From Tolypothrix campylonemoides VB511288 (GTDB lineage: Bacteria > Cyanobacteriota > Cyanobacteriia > Cyanobacteriales > Nostocaceae): a DNA stretch of 39,482 bases. Within the stretch, counting starts at the first letter, position 1. Each line of letters opens with the position of its first letter. Location: positions 295,124-334,605 of the forward strand of contig JXCB02000033.1 in assembly GCA_000828075.3 (NCBI GenBank), read 5' to 3'. Positions 16,632 through 26,165 of the stretch are shown here, piece by piece. The notes beneath the pieces were generated by a model that made no database searches, had not been told where the DNA came from, and saw nothing but the letters and a program-made list of their open reading frames with translations. The position numbers and the translations under genes are program-made.

Positions 16632-17141
16632 ATGAAAAAATTAGCTTACGGCACAGTGCTAGCTTCTTGCTGGCTAACATCATGGGTTGTATCTTCTTTA
16701 GCTGTGAATGACATCGTATCTTCCCAATCAGTCAATACTAAAACGATAACTGTGAAGAAAGCTGAGTTTGGGGTTTTAAGAGATGATACTAACAGCATGA
16801 GCTTTATCCCCACAACTAAAGTCCCACTCAAAGAGGGAAAACGCTATGGATGGCGCATTCAGCTTCAAGACAACCAAAATGAAGTCACATGGCGAGAAAT
16901 CCTTCGATTGCCAAAACTGCCTAATACTTGGAGTACAGCAAGTGGTGAAAATTTTTCAATATCACCCAATGGTAGGGAAGCAGTAACGAAGCGCACACAG
17001 TTAGCAAACAAAGGAGTCATTGAAAACTTTTGGACTATTGCTTCTGGCGATCCTACTGGGAAACATACGATCGCAGTTTATGTTGATGACCGTCGCATTG
17101 GTTTTTTCGAGTTTGAGGTTGTTTCCCCTAAGGAAAAGTAA
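16632..17141 (+). CDS. Small exported protein, DUF3859-like
   Basis: 169 aa from the ATG at 16632; an ATG two codons upstream is equally possible. A signal peptide (KKLAYGTVLASCWLTSWVVSSLA) puts the protein outside the cytoplasm. The mature part looks like one beta-sandwich: KKAEFGVLRDD, then TTKVPLKEGKRYGWRIQLQD, a central PKLPNTW, and GDPTGKHTIAVYVDDRRIGFFEFEV. The order FGVxR, VPLxxGxxxGWR, GDPxGxHxxxVYVDxxxxxxFxFEV recalls DUF3859, a family of unknown function. It is followed closely by the aminotransferase gene but shows no functional link to it. Export is likely, family moderate, function unknown. Confidence 0.7.
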   Translation: MKKLAYGTVLASCWLTSWVVSSLAVNDIVSSQSVNTKTITVKKAEFGVLRDDTNSMSFIPTTKVPLKEGKRYGWRIQLQDNQNEVTWREILRLPKLPNTWSTASGENFSISPNGREAVTKRTQLANKGVIENFWTIASGDPTGKHTIAVYVDDRRIGFFEFEVVSPKEK

Positions 17142-17282
17142 CAGTCAATTGACTAGCATTAGACATCTATATTTTGTGCAGAAGTTCATAAATTTTGACT
17201 GTTGACCTGGGACAAACCAAGACGTAAAGTAGTAGCGGGTTACGACCTTCGACTAGGTCGCATCTGTACTAAAGTATCTTGT

Positions 17283-18446
17283 ATGTCACCACATCTTACT
17301 CCTCCAACAACAAAACCACAGATTCCTCATTTTTCCTCGGGTCCTTGCGCGAAACGCCCAGGCTGGTCTGTTTCCAAGCTGGAAAACGCCTGTGTAGGTC
17401 GCTCTCACCGTTCTGCGGCTGGCAAGGCTCGTATAGAAGAAGTCATTGAGCGTTCCAAAGCGATTCTCGGTGTTCCTGCTGATTATCGCTTAGGAATCGT
17501 TCCCGCTTCCGATACAGGCGCAGTGGAAATGGCATTGTGGTCACTGTTGGGAAAGCTCCCCGTTGATATCTTGGCATGGGAAAGCTTTGGTTTGGAATGG
17601 GTTAAAGATGTCGTAGACGAACTGAAGTTGCCTGATCTCAACGTTCTTAAGGCAACTTATGGCAGTTTGCCAGACCTCAACCAAGTTGATTTTAGTCATG
17701 ATGTGGTGTTTTTATGGAATGGCACGACATCAGGTGTTAGGGTACCCAATGGCGATTGGATAAAAGGCGATCGTCAAGGTTTGACCATCTGCGATGCCAC
17801 TTCTGCTGTTTTCGCGATGGAAATACCTTGGGAAAAATTAGATGTTGTCACCTACTCTTGGCAAAAGGTACTAGGAGGAGAAGCGCAGCATGGAGTCATC
17901 GTGCTTTCACCCCGCGCTGTCGAACGCCTGGAAAGTTATCAACCTGCTTGGCCCATACCGAAGCTTTTTCGATTGACACAAAAAGGTAAGCTGATTGAAG
18001 GAATTTTCAAAGGCGATACCATCAACACGCCATCAATGCTGTGTGTAGAAGATGCACTTGATGGATTACTTTGGGCAGAAAGTATTGGCGGGCTTCCAGG
18101 CTTGATTCGTCGTAGCGAAGCAAATTTAGCAACAATTGCCCGCTGGGTTGAGCAAAGTACTTGGGCTGCATTCCTGGCAGAGAAGCCAGAAACCCGTTCT
18201 TGTACCTCGATTTGCCTCAAGATTGTTGATGATTGGTTTACAGCCTTAAGTCCAGAAAAGCAGGCAGAATCTGCCAAGAAATTGGCGAAACTTCTGGAAA
18301 AGCAAGAAGTTGCTCTTGATATCGCATCCTACCGCGCTGCACCGCCTGGAATCAGAATTTGGGGAGGAGCTACAGTAGAAACAGCGGATATTGAAGCGTT
18401 GCTACCGTGGTTGGATTGGGCATACGCTACTGTAAAACAAGAGTAG
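17283..18446 (+). CDS. serC: Phosphoserine aminotransferase (class V, SerC)
   Basis: 387 aa from the ATG at 17283, which precedes the family-typical [13 protein letters not shown]; the 27 upstream codons are not conserved. This is a PLP-dependent class V aminotransferase: [10 protein letters not shown] binds substrate, [20 protein letters not shown] is a glycine-rich cofactor region, [11 protein letters not shown] supplies the PLP-pairing Asp171, and [15 protein letters not shown] holds the Schiff-base Lys195. The motifs match the SerC branch found in cyanobacteria and alphaproteobacteria, which makes phosphoserine from 3-phosphohydroxypyruvate in serine synthesis. Nothing adjacent belongs to serine synthesis, so the gene is isolated, as common in cyanobacteria. 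No clear Shine-Dalgarno sequence is visible. The gene faces a converging GFA gene 20 bp beyond its stop. Confidence 0.88.
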   Translation: MSPHLTPPTTKPQIPHFSSGPCAKRPGWSVSKLENACVGRSHRSAAGKARIEEVIERSKAILGVPADYRLGIVPASDTGAVEMALWSLLGKLPVDILAWESFGLEWVKDVVDELKLPDLNVLKATYGSLPDLNQVDFSHDVVFLWNGTTSGVRVPNGDWIKGDRQGLTICDATSAVFAMEIPWEKLDVVTYSWQKVLGGEAQHGVIVLSPRAVERLESYQPAWPIPKLFRLTQKGKLIEGIFKGDTINTPSMLCVEDALDGLLWAESIGGLPGLIRRSEANLATIARWVEQSTWAAFLAEKPETRSCTSICLKIVDDWFTALSPEKQAESAKKLAKLLEKQEVALDIASYRAAPPGIRIWGGATVETADIEALLPWLDWAYATVKQE

Positions 18447-18466
18447 GAATAGCTCTTTTCAAAGTT

Positions 18467-18922
18467 TCATGAATGCTGTTCTGCCCATTTCTCCCACAAA
18501 GGACGCACATCCTTTGGCTGTCCTTCATAATTGAGCATCTCATCTGAAATCATCACCCACGGCTGAGCGCTACGTGTCCAAAGGTTACCCACAGGGCGTA
18601 ACCAACTCGTGTCATCTAGCGTTCCAGCTTTGACGTTGATGGTTTGTTGATTGTAACTACGTTCATGGAACAGTCGCGTCCCACAGTCACCACAGAACAG
18701 ACAAGTCACCTCACGTCCACTATCGGCTTTACGTGTCCAAGCTTTCGGTTGTCCTTGGATAATGACAACAGCATCTCGTGGTACAGTGAGGGACATTCCA
18801 AAAGCACTGGAAGATTGTTTCTGACACTCCTGACAGTGGCAGAGATAGAGAGTTAACGGTTCAGCACGGATTTCATAACGAATTTGTCCGCACTGGCAGC
18901 CTCCGGTATACGTCGCGCTCAC
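18467..18922 (-). CDS. GFA-family zinc protein (glutathione-dependent formaldehyde-activating-like)
   Basis: 151 aa with the complete GFA/CENP-V-type zinc motifs: CQCG near the N-terminus (Cys9, Cys11), LCHCQECQK (Cys28, Cys30, Cys33) and CLFCGDCG (Cys74, Cys77, Cys80). The family is named after a glutathione-dependent formaldehyde-activating enzyme of Paracoccus, but most members have no proven activity, so a formaldehyde role should not be assumed. Cytoplasmic, no signal. It converges on the serC gene and its start (ATG 18922) faces the large spacer with the candidate sRNA. Length is normal for the family. Confidence 0.88.
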   Translation of the reverse strand: MSATYTGGCQCGQIRYEIRAEPLTLYLCHCQECQKQSSSAFGMSLTVPRDAVVIIQGQPKAWTRKADSGREVTCLFCGDCGTRLFHERSYNQQTINVKAGTLDDTSWLRPVGNLWTRSAQPWVMISDEMLNYEGQPKDVRPLWEKWAEQHS

Positions 18923-19239
18923 AGCTTTTCTCTCCTTTGCAATTTAGTGCTGCCTGATTCTACCGAAAGCTGCTCCAATCTTGAAGTTAAATTTCTTGTT
19001 GACTTTTTCCGGAATTGGTATGTCTGTTGTGGTAGATATGATTAGCGTAATCACTTATATCTAATCTCTTATAATTAGCCGAACGGGACATAACCCACTG
19101 TCTCTTATTAAAGCCCAGTCTTGTGACTGGGCTTTTGGCTATAGACACCGAGGTGGAAGTTGATTCCTTAGACTTCTTGCATGAATCTTTACCCTCACCA
19201 CACCACCTGACTTTTCACGCCATGTGGAAAAATCCACGA
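18923..19239 (+). ncRNA. Spacer with a candidate small RNA ending at a strong terminator
   Basis: A terminator (stem AAAGCCCAGTC at 19110-19120 with 19125-19135, loop TTGT, then a short T-run) has no plus-strand gene before it after 18446. Upstream are promoter-like elements: TTGGTA at 19015-19020 with TATGAT at 19037-19042, 16 bp apart, and TTGACT at 18999-19004. A dyad AGATATGATTA-GCG-TAATC...ATATCT at 19034-19062 overlaps the -10 and may be an operator. The predicted transcript is about 19049-19138, roughly 90 nt. The terminator is clear; the RNA is inferred. Confidence 0.4.
19110..19136 (+). terminator. Rho-independent terminator without an annotated upstream gene
   Basis: An 11-bp perfect GC-rich stem with a 4-nt loop, followed by TTTT. 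It is the most canonical intrinsic terminator in this 1.5-kb gene desert. Confidence 0.75.
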
Positions 19240-19690
19240 AAAACCTAACCCCCTAGCCCCCAACCCTTGTAGGTCAGGGGGAAAAATCAAAGCCTCTCTC
19301 CTTGTAGGAGAGAGGTTTGGAGAGAGGTTTTTCACATCCCGTGAAAAGTAAGACCACGCCACTTGCTACAACGGAACGCCAGGTGCTACAACGAATGAGC
19401 CGCGCAACGCACTGGCTCGGGAACCTCCCTATGCCTACGGCACGCTTTCGTCGAACGGGTATGCCTTCGGCACGCTACGCGTTAGCGAAGCTCCTCCGAA
19501 GGAGGCACACCAGTCGCTGTGAGTTCGGGAAACAAGGACTGCAGTGCTGGATTCACCGCAACGCAGTGGCTCCTAGATCCCTCTCCCAAACTTGGGAGAG
19601 GGATTTAGGGTGAGGGTGGCTCCCCGAATCCCAATTTTGGGAGAAGGGGTTGGGGATTCGGGCAAGTTTTGCCTGAGTCCAAGAGGTCTC
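19240..19690. repeat. Mosaic island of interspersed palindromic repeats
   Basis: Several repeat types run together: CCTAACCCCCTAGCCCCC and CTCTCTCCTTGTAGGAGAGAG types (19240-19330), GC-rich GCATGCC/CGGCACGCTACGCG types with CAGTCGCTGTGAGTTCGGG (19380-19560), and CTCTCCCAAACTTGGGAGAG types (19575-19660). All are non-coding filler families common in Nostocales. Frames across them are not genes. Confidence 0.75.
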
Positions 19691-19778
19691 TTATTTGGTA
19701 GTTTGGTAGTGCGTTTGGCTAGTATGTGGGCTACGCCAACCAACGAAGAAGCCAGTTAACATCGACGCGGTGATTCCA

Positions 19779-20069
19779 TTAAGTGTCGTTTGGTAGTAAA
19801 TCATTTTTAAGTGTGGCATGAGTTACAGAATGGACAAAACCCAACACTCCTATTAAGTTTGCTATTTTGGAGGCTTTGTAATGTACTCCGGGTTTTTGAG
19901 TGTTCATCTGTAAAAAATCTGAGTGTGAAGAATATTTATGCTCCGGCGTTGTTTTACCTACTGTATGATGAGAATAATTTTTCACAGTGGCTCCACAGGG
20001 CATACTGTGCGAAACCAAGCTTGCTAATGAACTTGAAGCTTTTTTGGAGAAGCTGGTAACAGCAGACAT
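19779..20069 (-). CDS. Hypothetical small protein or gene remnant
   Basis: A 96-codon frame from ATG 20069 on the minus strand. The C-terminal half looks protein-like (KPGVHYKASKIANLIGVLGFVHSVTHATLK). I do not recognise it, and it has no Shine-Dalgarno sequence. On the plus strand the same DNA at 19987-20154 gives ILCETKLANELEAFLEKLV, which also looks protein-like. At most one is real; this may be a relic stranded between repeat islands. Confidence 0.25.
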   Translation of the reverse strand: MSAVTSFSKKASSSLASLVSHSMPCGATVKNYSHHTVGKTTPEHKYSSHSDFLQMNTQKPGVHYKASKIANLIGVLGFVHSVTHATLKNDLLPNDT

Positions 20070-20099
20070 ATTGGGAGCATTCCAGATGTGCAAAAACCT

Positions 20100-20220
20100 T
20101 GATACCCCTCATCCCCTCACCCCTTCTCCCAAATATTGGGATTCGGGGAATTAGATCCATTTCTTCCCTCTGCCATGTATGGGAGAGGGGATGGGGGTGA
20201 GGGTACAAAGGCTTCTGTGC
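20100..20220. repeat. Interspersed CCCCTCACCCCTTCTCCC-type palindromic repeat
   Basis: Arms with CCCCTCATCCCCTCACCCC (20106-20124) and the near complement GGGAGAGGGGATGGGGGTGAG (about 20180-20200) form a large imperfect hairpin of the same family as the island at 19.2-19.7 kb. The remaining spacer to 20455 is AT-rich and has no gene I can see. Confidence 0.6.
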
Positions 20221-20455
20221 AAAATTGAGATGCTCCCGACATATTTTCTGCACAGTAATCTGTTATACTAACGCAAAGTGAATCTACCGTCTTCACACGT
20301 GAAGATTTGATGAGCTTAATATAAGATGTTACAAATAACAGATAGTAGAAGTATTAGAATTGAGACAATAATATAGAGAATTATTACATATACCATTTTT
20401 GCCACTAAACAAGGCAATCTAGATTTATTGAGAAATTGCTCCGTAAAAACAAGCC

Positions 20456-21238
20456 ATGCAAAACCCAGGCAGATCACAGACAACCGGGCTGATTTTAGAG
20501 CTGTTTCATGTTCAAACCGACACTTCTTTTGAATTGCCGCAGAATTTTTCTGTTATTCGCTTAGGCAAGCCAAAAGACAAAATCATGCCAGATATCAATG
20601 TTTCAACCTTGCCAAATGCCGATTTTGTATCTCGACTTCATGCAGAAATTCAAGTAGAAAAAAATACTTATTACCTTGTTGATATGGGCAGCGCCAATGG
20701 CACCTATCTCAACAATATCAAGCTAGAGCCTACAAAGCGCTATCCGTTGAAGTTGGGAGATAAAATAGATTTAGGTCATGGCGGTAAATTAACATTTATA
20801 TTTCTACATAAACAAGAAATAGTTAATCCATCTGATAATACCATACTGAATAATCCACCTACAGTGCTTCAGATTGAATTGGTTCCGAACACGAAGCCAT
20901 CTGCAAAGGAGCGTTTGGGCAAGGTTGTAGGTTTGGCAATGATGGTTGCAGGAATTTTGATTTTAACAGTGAATACTCAAATTGGTATTTCTGTACGCAT
21001 TCCAGGTGTCCTTCTATGCCTTGCAGGCGTTATAGTCCTTACCTGGCGTCGTCAATACCAGAATTTAGCATGGTTTTTGATAGCCCTAGGATTTACAGTC
21101 ATGCTTTTTACGAGTAATGCCTTTACGCTAATATCTCTTGTCGCCATGCTTGCATCCTGTACTTTATTAATCACTGGATCTCAACTGTTTACGACTGGGA
21201 AAATCTTGAACTATAGTTTACGCTCAAGAAATTATTAG
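20456..21238 (+). CDS. FHA-domain protein with C-terminal membrane helices
   Basis: 260 aa. Residues about 15-115 form a forkhead-associated domain: FSVIRLGKPKD, FVSRLHAEIQVEKNTYYLVD (the SRLHAE phosphothreonine-binding strand) and MGSANGTYLNN, all conserved. A linker of about 35 residues precedes four hydrophobic segments (roughly 155-240) of probable transmembrane helices. FHA domains bind phosphothreonine peptides from Ser/Thr kinases, so this is a likely membrane-tethered partner in kinase signalling. No kinase or phosphatase gene is adjacent. The ATG at 20456 starts the frame directly; a long AT-rich leader precedes it. The FHA call is firm, the role inferred. Confidence 0.88.
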   Translation: MQNPGRSQTTGLILELFHVQTDTSFELPQNFSVIRLGKPKDKIMPDINVSTLPNADFVSRLHAEIQVEKNTYYLVDMGSANGTYLNNIKLEPTKRYPLKLGDKIDLGHGGKLTFIFLHKQEIVNPSDNTILNNPPTVLQIELVPNTKPSAKERLGKVVGLAMMVAGILILTVNTQIGISVRIPGVLLCLAGVIVLTWRRQYQNLAWFLIALGFTVMLFTSNAFTLISLVAMLASCTLLITGSQLFTTGKILNYSLRSRNY

Positions 21239-21455
21239 AGAAGTAGTCACAACATGGGTGTCATGCTGCTTGAGTTGTAGCTATGGTTTTGACACTACTG
21301 CGTACTAATGCCCACAACTTCAGTTGTGGAGCGATCGCCCTAAGCCTCTACAATATGGTGTATTCCACACAAATAAAAACTGTTTTTTACTGATACTCTT
21401 GAGCGTGCCCCACAAGAGTGCAACAGCAAGCCATCAGTTGCAGTGAGGAGGTAAA

Positions 21456-21800
21456 ATGATTTTAGAAGTTGCAATGCTTAATGTTCGCAGCCCAATGGAA
21501 AGCGAGTTTGAAGCCGCTTTCGCCAAAGCATCTGCGATCATTGCTTCCATGAGAGGATACATATCTCATGAACTCCACCGCTGCATCGAAGTCCCAAACC
21601 GCTATTTACTTCTTGTCCGGTGGCAAACCTTAGAAGACCATACTATTGGGTTTCGTAGATCACCTGAATATGATCAATGGAAGCAGTTACTTCATCATTT
21701 CTATGACCCATTTCCAACGGTTGAGCATTTTGAAGGAGTATTACGATACCAGGACAATAGTACTCAGAACGCAGAACCCAGAATTCAGAATTTACAATAG
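21456..21800 (+). CDS. ABM-family (antibiotic biosynthesis monooxygenase) protein
   Basis: 114 aa with a ferredoxin-like ABM fold: MILEVAMLNVRSPMESEFEAAFAKAS, then RGYISHELHRCIEVPNRYLLLVRW, EDHTIGFRRSPEYDQW and FEGVLRY. The family includes quinone-forming monooxygenases and heme-degrading enzymes, and many members are small dimeric proteins without known substrate. A perfect GAGGAGG Shine-Dalgarno sequence precedes the ATG. The last 13 or so residues after RYQDN (TQNAEPRIQNLQ) are encoded by heptanucleotide repeats CAGAACG, CAGAACC, CAGAATT, CAGAATT (21765-21792). The natural protein probably ended near there and has been extended by STRR growth into the stop region. Confidence 0.8.
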   Translation: MILEVAMLNVRSPMESEFEAAFAKASAIIASMRGYISHELHRCIEVPNRYLLLVRWQTLEDHTIGFRRSPEYDQWKQLLHHFYDPFPTVEHFEGVLRYQDNSTQNAEPRIQNLQ

Positions 21801-21876
21801 GTAACGAAACATCCCATAAATTTATTTCTGGCGATGCATTCTGACTACTGAGTTCTAACTACTGAGTTCTTCTTAA

Positions 21877-22038
21877 TTATTTTTCGGGTTGAAATTGGTC
21901 TTTTTGCGCCCCGCATAGAGGACACACCCAGTCATCTGGTATGTTCTCAAACGGTGTCCCAGGTTCTACTCCCCCATCTGGATCGCCCACTTCTGGGTCA
22001 TATTCGTAGCCGCAGACGTTGCATATATATTTTTCCAT
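21877..22038 (-). CDS. Rubredoxin
   Basis: 53 aa with the two iron-binding knuckles CNVCG (Cys6, Cys9) and CPLCG (Cys39, Cys42), plus the conserved [13 protein letters not shown] and [11 protein letters not shown]. Rubredoxins carry one electron through a mononuclear Fe(Cys)4 centre. A strong GGAGG Shine-Dalgarno sequence six bases before the ATG at 22038 fixes this start; the longer frame to 22158 is not used. The length is that of a free rubredoxin, and no membrane anchor is present, unlike the photosystem II rubredoxin RubA. The M61 peptidase gene lies upstream on the same strand, separated by an AT-rich STRR. Confidence 0.93.
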   Translation of the reverse strand: MEKYICNVCGYEYDPEVGDPDGGVEPGTPFENIPDDWVCPLCGAQKDQFQPEK

Positions 22039-22096
22039 CCTTGTCCTCCATTGATGAAGTGTCTGCCTTGTCTCAATCTTACCTGTGTACGGCTTT

Positions 22097-22128
22097 AATT
22101 CGTAATTTGTAATTCGTAATTCGTAATT
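22097..22128. repeat. Heptanucleotide STRR (AATTCGT)n
   Basis: Units AATTCGT, AATTTGT, AATTCGT, AATTCGT in tandem, then a complementary AATTACGAATT at about 22142-22152. The two could fold as a hairpin between the peptidase and rubredoxin genes. Confidence 0.75.
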
Positions 22129-22168
22129 TAATTGGTCGTACGAATTACGAATTATCAATGACGAATTG

Positions 22169-23953
22169 TTAGCGTAGGGTTGTTAAAGGCACACCTAACC
22201 ATCCAGCAAAGTTTTCTTTTTGTGCAGCAGAAGGCTTTTCTACTGGTTTTATTTGATGCTTACTCCAACGTGGCGAAGCCAGGGTGACGTTGAGAGTGCA
22301 GAGTTCGTCTTGATGGAAAATTGTCACCTCAATGATGTCCTTGGGTTGGTAATCTTTGAGGCGATCGCCTAACCCATTTGCAGCTAACCGCAAACCATCA
22401 ATAGCTAGCAATTCATCTCCTGGATCAATTCCGGCGAATTGTGCGGGTGAACCAGCTTCAACAAACTTAATGATCTCCCGTCCATTTTCACTATGAACCT
22501 TGACACCTAAGTAAGGTTCTTCCTCTTTTTCCGCAGCCAATTGCAAGCCAAATGGTTCCAGGTATTCGTTGAAAGGCAAATCTTCAGTCCCGTCGATATA
22601 GCGTTTGAAGAAATCAGTCAAATCCACACCAGCAATCAATTCAATGACTTCCTGCAACTCTTGAGGAGTGTAACCAATTTCATCTTTGCCAAATTGATGC
22701 CACATTTTTACCATGACATCGTCAAGCGATCGCTCATTTTTGTGTCGCGAACGAATCAGCAAATCTAGCAACAACGACACGACTTCGCCTTTTAAATAGT
22801 AGGAAATTTGGCTATTGCCGCTATTGGCATCTTGACGATACAGTTTAATCCAGGCATCAAAACTCGACTCCGAAAGCGGTTGTACCTTCCGTCCTGGAGT
22901 TGTTTCATACCGACTAATGTCCTTACTCAAATTATTCAAGAATGACTTCGCGTCATAAATTCCCGCCCGCCAGGGAATCAGCAAATCGTAGTAACTGGTC
23001 GTCCCCTCACAAAACCACAGCGATGATGTATAGTTTTCTTGGTCGTAATCAAAAACTTCAAACGCTTTGGGGCGAATACGTTTCACATTCCACAAGTGAA
23101 AGAATTCGTGTGCAACCAATTGCAAAAAGCGCTCATACTTTTCGCGATCGCGAAAACCATACCGTTGATAGATGAGCGAGCAGCAGTCTTTATGCTCCAA
23201 ACCACCATAAGCTTGAGCAAATAAATGCAACAGAAATACATATCGTTGGTATGGCAACCCACCAAACATGCGTGCTTCTACTTCGATAATTTTCTTAATA
23301 TCAGCAATCATCTGCTGCACTTGATAATTGCCTTTTCCCCAGATTGCCAGTTCATGGGGTTTTCCCAAGACCTCGAAGTGATGTAACTGCTGGAGACCAA
23401 TCTCAAAGGGACTATCTACAAGGGTGTCAAAATCTGAAGCACAAAAAGTGTTTGCTTTGTGTGGAACTGGTGGTAGTGCTGTAGTCACCTGCCATTCTGG
23501 GTGTGGCGGTACAATAGTTACCTGAACTGATTGTCCCTCCCAACCAGGTATTCTAAAAAACAGTGCCGCACCATTAAAATAGCCGTGGCTAGAGTCCAAG
23601 TGATTTGTTCGCACTGATAGCTCATTGGCAAATATGCGGTAATGTATAGTTATTTCTGAAACATCCTTTGTTTCTACTCGCCAATGATTTTTACTGATTT
23701 TTTGCCAAGACAAAGGCTTGTCGTTAGTAAAAGCAGCAAAATATTGTAAGTGCCTAGCATATTCTCGCACTAGGTAGGAGCCTGGTGTCCATACGGGCAA
23801 TTTCAAATCCAAAATCGGCGATAGGTAGCCTACCAGACGCAACGTCACTTCAAATAAGTGCGTTTCTGGCTTAGGCATTGCCACGTGATAGTGAATTGTC
23901 GGCGCGGTTTGCTTGGTGTAAGTGTTAGTGCGAGGTGCAGTTGCTTCAGTCAT
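22169..23953 (-). CDS. M61-family metallopeptidase with PDZ domain
   Basis: 594 aa from the ATG at 23953 ([11 protein letters not shown]); an upstream ATG adds 11 residues without clear homology. The zinc site is HEFFHLWN (about 282-289), with a probable third ligand Glu in CEGTTSYYD about 30 residues on. GLEHKD upstream and a long N-terminal beta-sandwich ([16 protein letters not shown]) are typical of M61 glycyl aminopeptidase-like proteins. A PDZ domain ([13 protein letters not shown] to [11 protein letters not shown]) sits near the C-terminus. No signal peptide is visible, so it is probably cytoplasmic. M61 peptidases with PDZ occur widely in cyanobacteria; substrates are unknown. Gene order with rubredoxin suggests co-transcription, not shared function. 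Confidence 0.9.
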   Translation of the reverse strand: MTEATAPRTNTYTKQTAPTIHYHVAMPKPETHLFEVTLRLVGYLSPILDLKLPVWTPGSYLVREYARHLQYFAAFTNDKPLSWQKISKNHWRVETKDVSEITIHYRIFANELSVRTNHLDSSHGYFNGAALFFRIPGWEGQSVQVTIVPPHPEWQVTTALPPVPHKANTFCASDFDTLVDSPFEIGLQQLHHFEVLGKPHELAIWGKGNYQVQQMIADIKKIIEVEARMFGGLPYQRYVFLLHLFAQAYGGLEHKDCCSLIYQRYGFRDREKYERFLQLVAHEFFHLWNVKRIRPKAFEVFDYDQENYTSSLWFCEGTTSYYDLLIPWRAGIYDAKSFLNNLSKDISRYETTPGRKVQPLSESSFDAWIKLYRQDANSGNSQISYYLKGEVVSLLLDLLIRSRHKNERSLDDVMVKMWHQFGKDEIGYTPQELQEVIELIAGVDLTDFFKRYIDGTEDLPFNEYLEPFGLQLAAEKEEEPYLGVKVHSENGREIIKFVEAGSPAQFAGIDPGDELLAIDGLRLAANGLGDRLKDYQPKDIIEVTIFHQDELCTLNVTLASPRWSKHQIKPVEKPSAAQKENFAGWLGVPLTTLR

Positions 23954-23990
23954 CTTTGGTTGTAAGTAAGAATTCTGAGTTATCAATTAT

Positions 23991-24989
23991 TAGTTAATAG
24001 TTAATACTTAATAGATAATAGTCAATAGTTGCAAGTCAAAAAGCTAGCTTACTGCTCTTTTCTCAGCACTTAACACTTATTTATACTTTACCAGCTAAAT
24101 TGAGCAACTGTTTGAAATTGATGAGAAATTTTACGTAATTGGTATTCTTTTTTTTAATTCAATCCGAATCGTACAGCTTTTCCATAAATTTAGTGGTTTC
24201 TAAGGACGCTGATTTATCTCACTTTTGCTAGATGTCTAAAGGGTATGTTATGTATTTTCCTAACATTCTGCGAGGCTTGATCGCAGCTTTCTTCTAAACT
24301 AACAACGATGTGAGCAAGTTTCGCGCTCAACCTCTATTTGTATGTTATGCCTCAAAATTTTACAAAAAATTGAGTCAGGAATTGGGAATAATAATTTGCT
24401 AGTATTTACGTTCTTCCAACGGTAATCTTGGACAAAGTACAATGTCAGATTTTGCTCCTACTCAAATACTACCTCTTAGGTAAATCTGTGTAGGTTTCCA
24501 TTAGAACACAATCTATCGGAAATTGAAATCAGCGTTTTCACTGAGATATAGCAGTTCTGGCGTTGCCTACAACACGGCTATAAGCACAGCATTGTTCATT
24601 GGTGTCAACAATCACGTTCAAACCTTTATCCCACAACAAGTAAGAAGGTAGAAGTAGGTTTTCAGTACCGATCTCGTAAGTATACGTGTTTCTTTTGCAT
24701 CACAAATAAATATATTTTGCTTTAAGTATATTGCCAGAGGGTGAAGAACTTGCTTTGAAACAGAAATTAACTTTTCTTCTTTCTGGCTTCTCGCTTCAGC
24801 GTAGCTCTCCTCTGCCTTTCTTTGGTAAATAAAAGTTAAAAAAACTACAAATAATTAGGAGATTCTTTAGGAATTGGTAATGGGTAATCGTGAGTCAATA
24901 GTCAAAAATCTATAGTTTTGTAGCTAAAAGTTAGGAGACTATGAACTTAAAACTTTAGACCAATTACCAATTTCCTTTTCAGAAGTTCC
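23991..24989. other. Intergenic region of about 1 kb, with an STRR near its left end
   Basis: TAGTTAA, TAGTTAA, TACTTAA, TAGATAA, TAGTCAA lie in tandem at 23991-24025 (STRR). The rest is AT-rich with no confident gene. A 53-codon open stretch on the minus strand (24538-24699, with LLLPSYLLWDKGLNVIVDTN) looks protein-like but lacks a start codon. It is recorded as a possible relic only. Confidence 0.5.
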
Positions 24990-26165
24990 TTAGTCTTCAC
25001 TTCTCAAAGCTTGGGCGACTAGGTAGACTTTAGTCCATTCACCCATTGCCTGATGGGATTTGAGTTTTAACTCGGAAGCTGTGTCTTCTATGGAATGACC
25101 AGCTTTACGCAACTCCAAGACTTGGCGCTGCAAGGGTGTCAATTGTTCATGCAATTGCTGCCACTGCTTTGGTGTTAGCCCCAAATTGTGTTCTTTCAAG
25201 GAAATTGACAGCCAGCTATCCACCAGTTCTGGTTTCCCTTTGAGGGCAAACACGCGTACAGCATGGTAACTGATTTTCTCCCGCAGTCGGTATACATCTT
25301 TGATTGGCTTATTTAATTTTTTGGCAATCTCATCTTGAGACTTACCTTGCAGGTAAAGCCGCAACCACTCTACAGCTTCTTGCCCAAGATTTTCTTGTAA
25401 ATAATCCGAAAATTCCTGCTGAACTGTTTGACGCAGTGCAAGTTGTTCTTCGGCTGCTTGTGCTTCTTGATATTCGGCTACTGCTTGAGTATCAACTAAA
25501 TTGACCCGATTGTCACTGTCATCTGTGAGAATCTCTTCAGAAACCAGCCTGACTAAGTCATTGGTCGGTACTTGAGTTAAGCCACCACGTTGAGTTCTCC
25601 TCAGGTAATTTACAAAACGATATACCAAAAGTGGTTGGTTGCGTACTGGTCGCAAACAATATTCTTCTACACTGGCAAACAGCAGGGCATTCCTTAACCG
25701 CTCATCACTGGTAAATTGAGTGATGTCAGCCATTTGTTGTTGTATGTAATTATCACTTTGGAGTAATTCTTGGATAACTTCTTGCAGCACATCCAGCACT
25801 GTCCGTTGGCGATCGCGACTCAGGGCGATCCAAGTCTGAATCTTATGGCGTAATGTCACCAAACTCCCCAACCGAGTGATCAGGTTGCGGTAAGCACGTT
25901 CTCTGCCAATTCCTAAGTAGCGCTGACGCAAAATTTTGTAGCGGTACTCCATTGCTTGTTTGGCAATATCCAGTTCTTTTGGATGAAGTGTCTCATACCG
26001 ATCTAAATCACTTCCCAAAAGCCATTTGACCATACTTTCCCGATTGGCAACACTTTGTTCTGGACATTCTATAGCCAGCTGCTTTTGCCAATATTGTGCC
26101 AGTTTTTCCGCCGACAAAGCCATAGTGAGATTGCGCTCCTCGAAACCCTGTTTTAAAGTTTGCAT
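24990..26165 (-). CDS. HetZ-related regulator with sigma-factor-like HTH segments
   Basis: About 391 aa from ATG 26165, which has an AAGGGGG Shine-Dalgarno-like sequence; MALSAEKLAQYW at 26123 is an alternative. The protein is helical and soluble: YRYKILRQRYLGIGRERAYRN and RDRQRTVLDVLQEVIQELLQ in the first half, then two possible HTH segments. One is QGKSQDEIAKKLNKPIKDVYR near 280-305. The other is LTPLQRQVLELRKAGHSIED near 350-370, resembling sigma-70 region 4. This combination matches what I recall of cyanobacterial proteins annotated as HetZ-related, a family named after the heterocyst regulator HetZ. No PatU-like gene is adjacent. DNA-binding is inferred; the exact subfamily needs a search. 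Confidence 0.5.
   Translation of the reverse strand: MQTLKQGFEERNLTMALSAEKLAQYWQKQLAIECPEQSVANRESMVKWLLGSDLDRYETLHPKELDIAKQAMEYRYKILRQRYLGIGRERAYRNLITRLGSLVTLRHKIQTWIALSRDRQRTVLDVLQEVIQELLQSDNYIQQQMADITQFTSDERLRNALLFASVEEYCLRPVRNQPLLVYRFVNYLRRTQRGGLTQVPTNDLVRLVSEEILTDDSDNRVNLVDTQAVAEYQEAQAAEEQLALRQTVQQEFSDYLQENLGQEAVEWLRLYLQGKSQDEIAKKLNKPIKDVYRLREKISYHAVRVFALKGKPELVDSWLSISLKEHNLGLTPKQWQQLHEQLTPLQRQVLELRKAGHSIEDTASELKLKSHQAMGEWTKVYLVAQALRSED

Noticed and set aside
19317-19613. 98-codon frame across the repeat island
   Set aside because: It is built entirely from interspersed palindromic repeats.
24538-24699. 53-codon minus-strand frame with protein-like sequence
   Set aside because: No start codon and no recognisable homologue; kept only as a possible relic in the spacer note.
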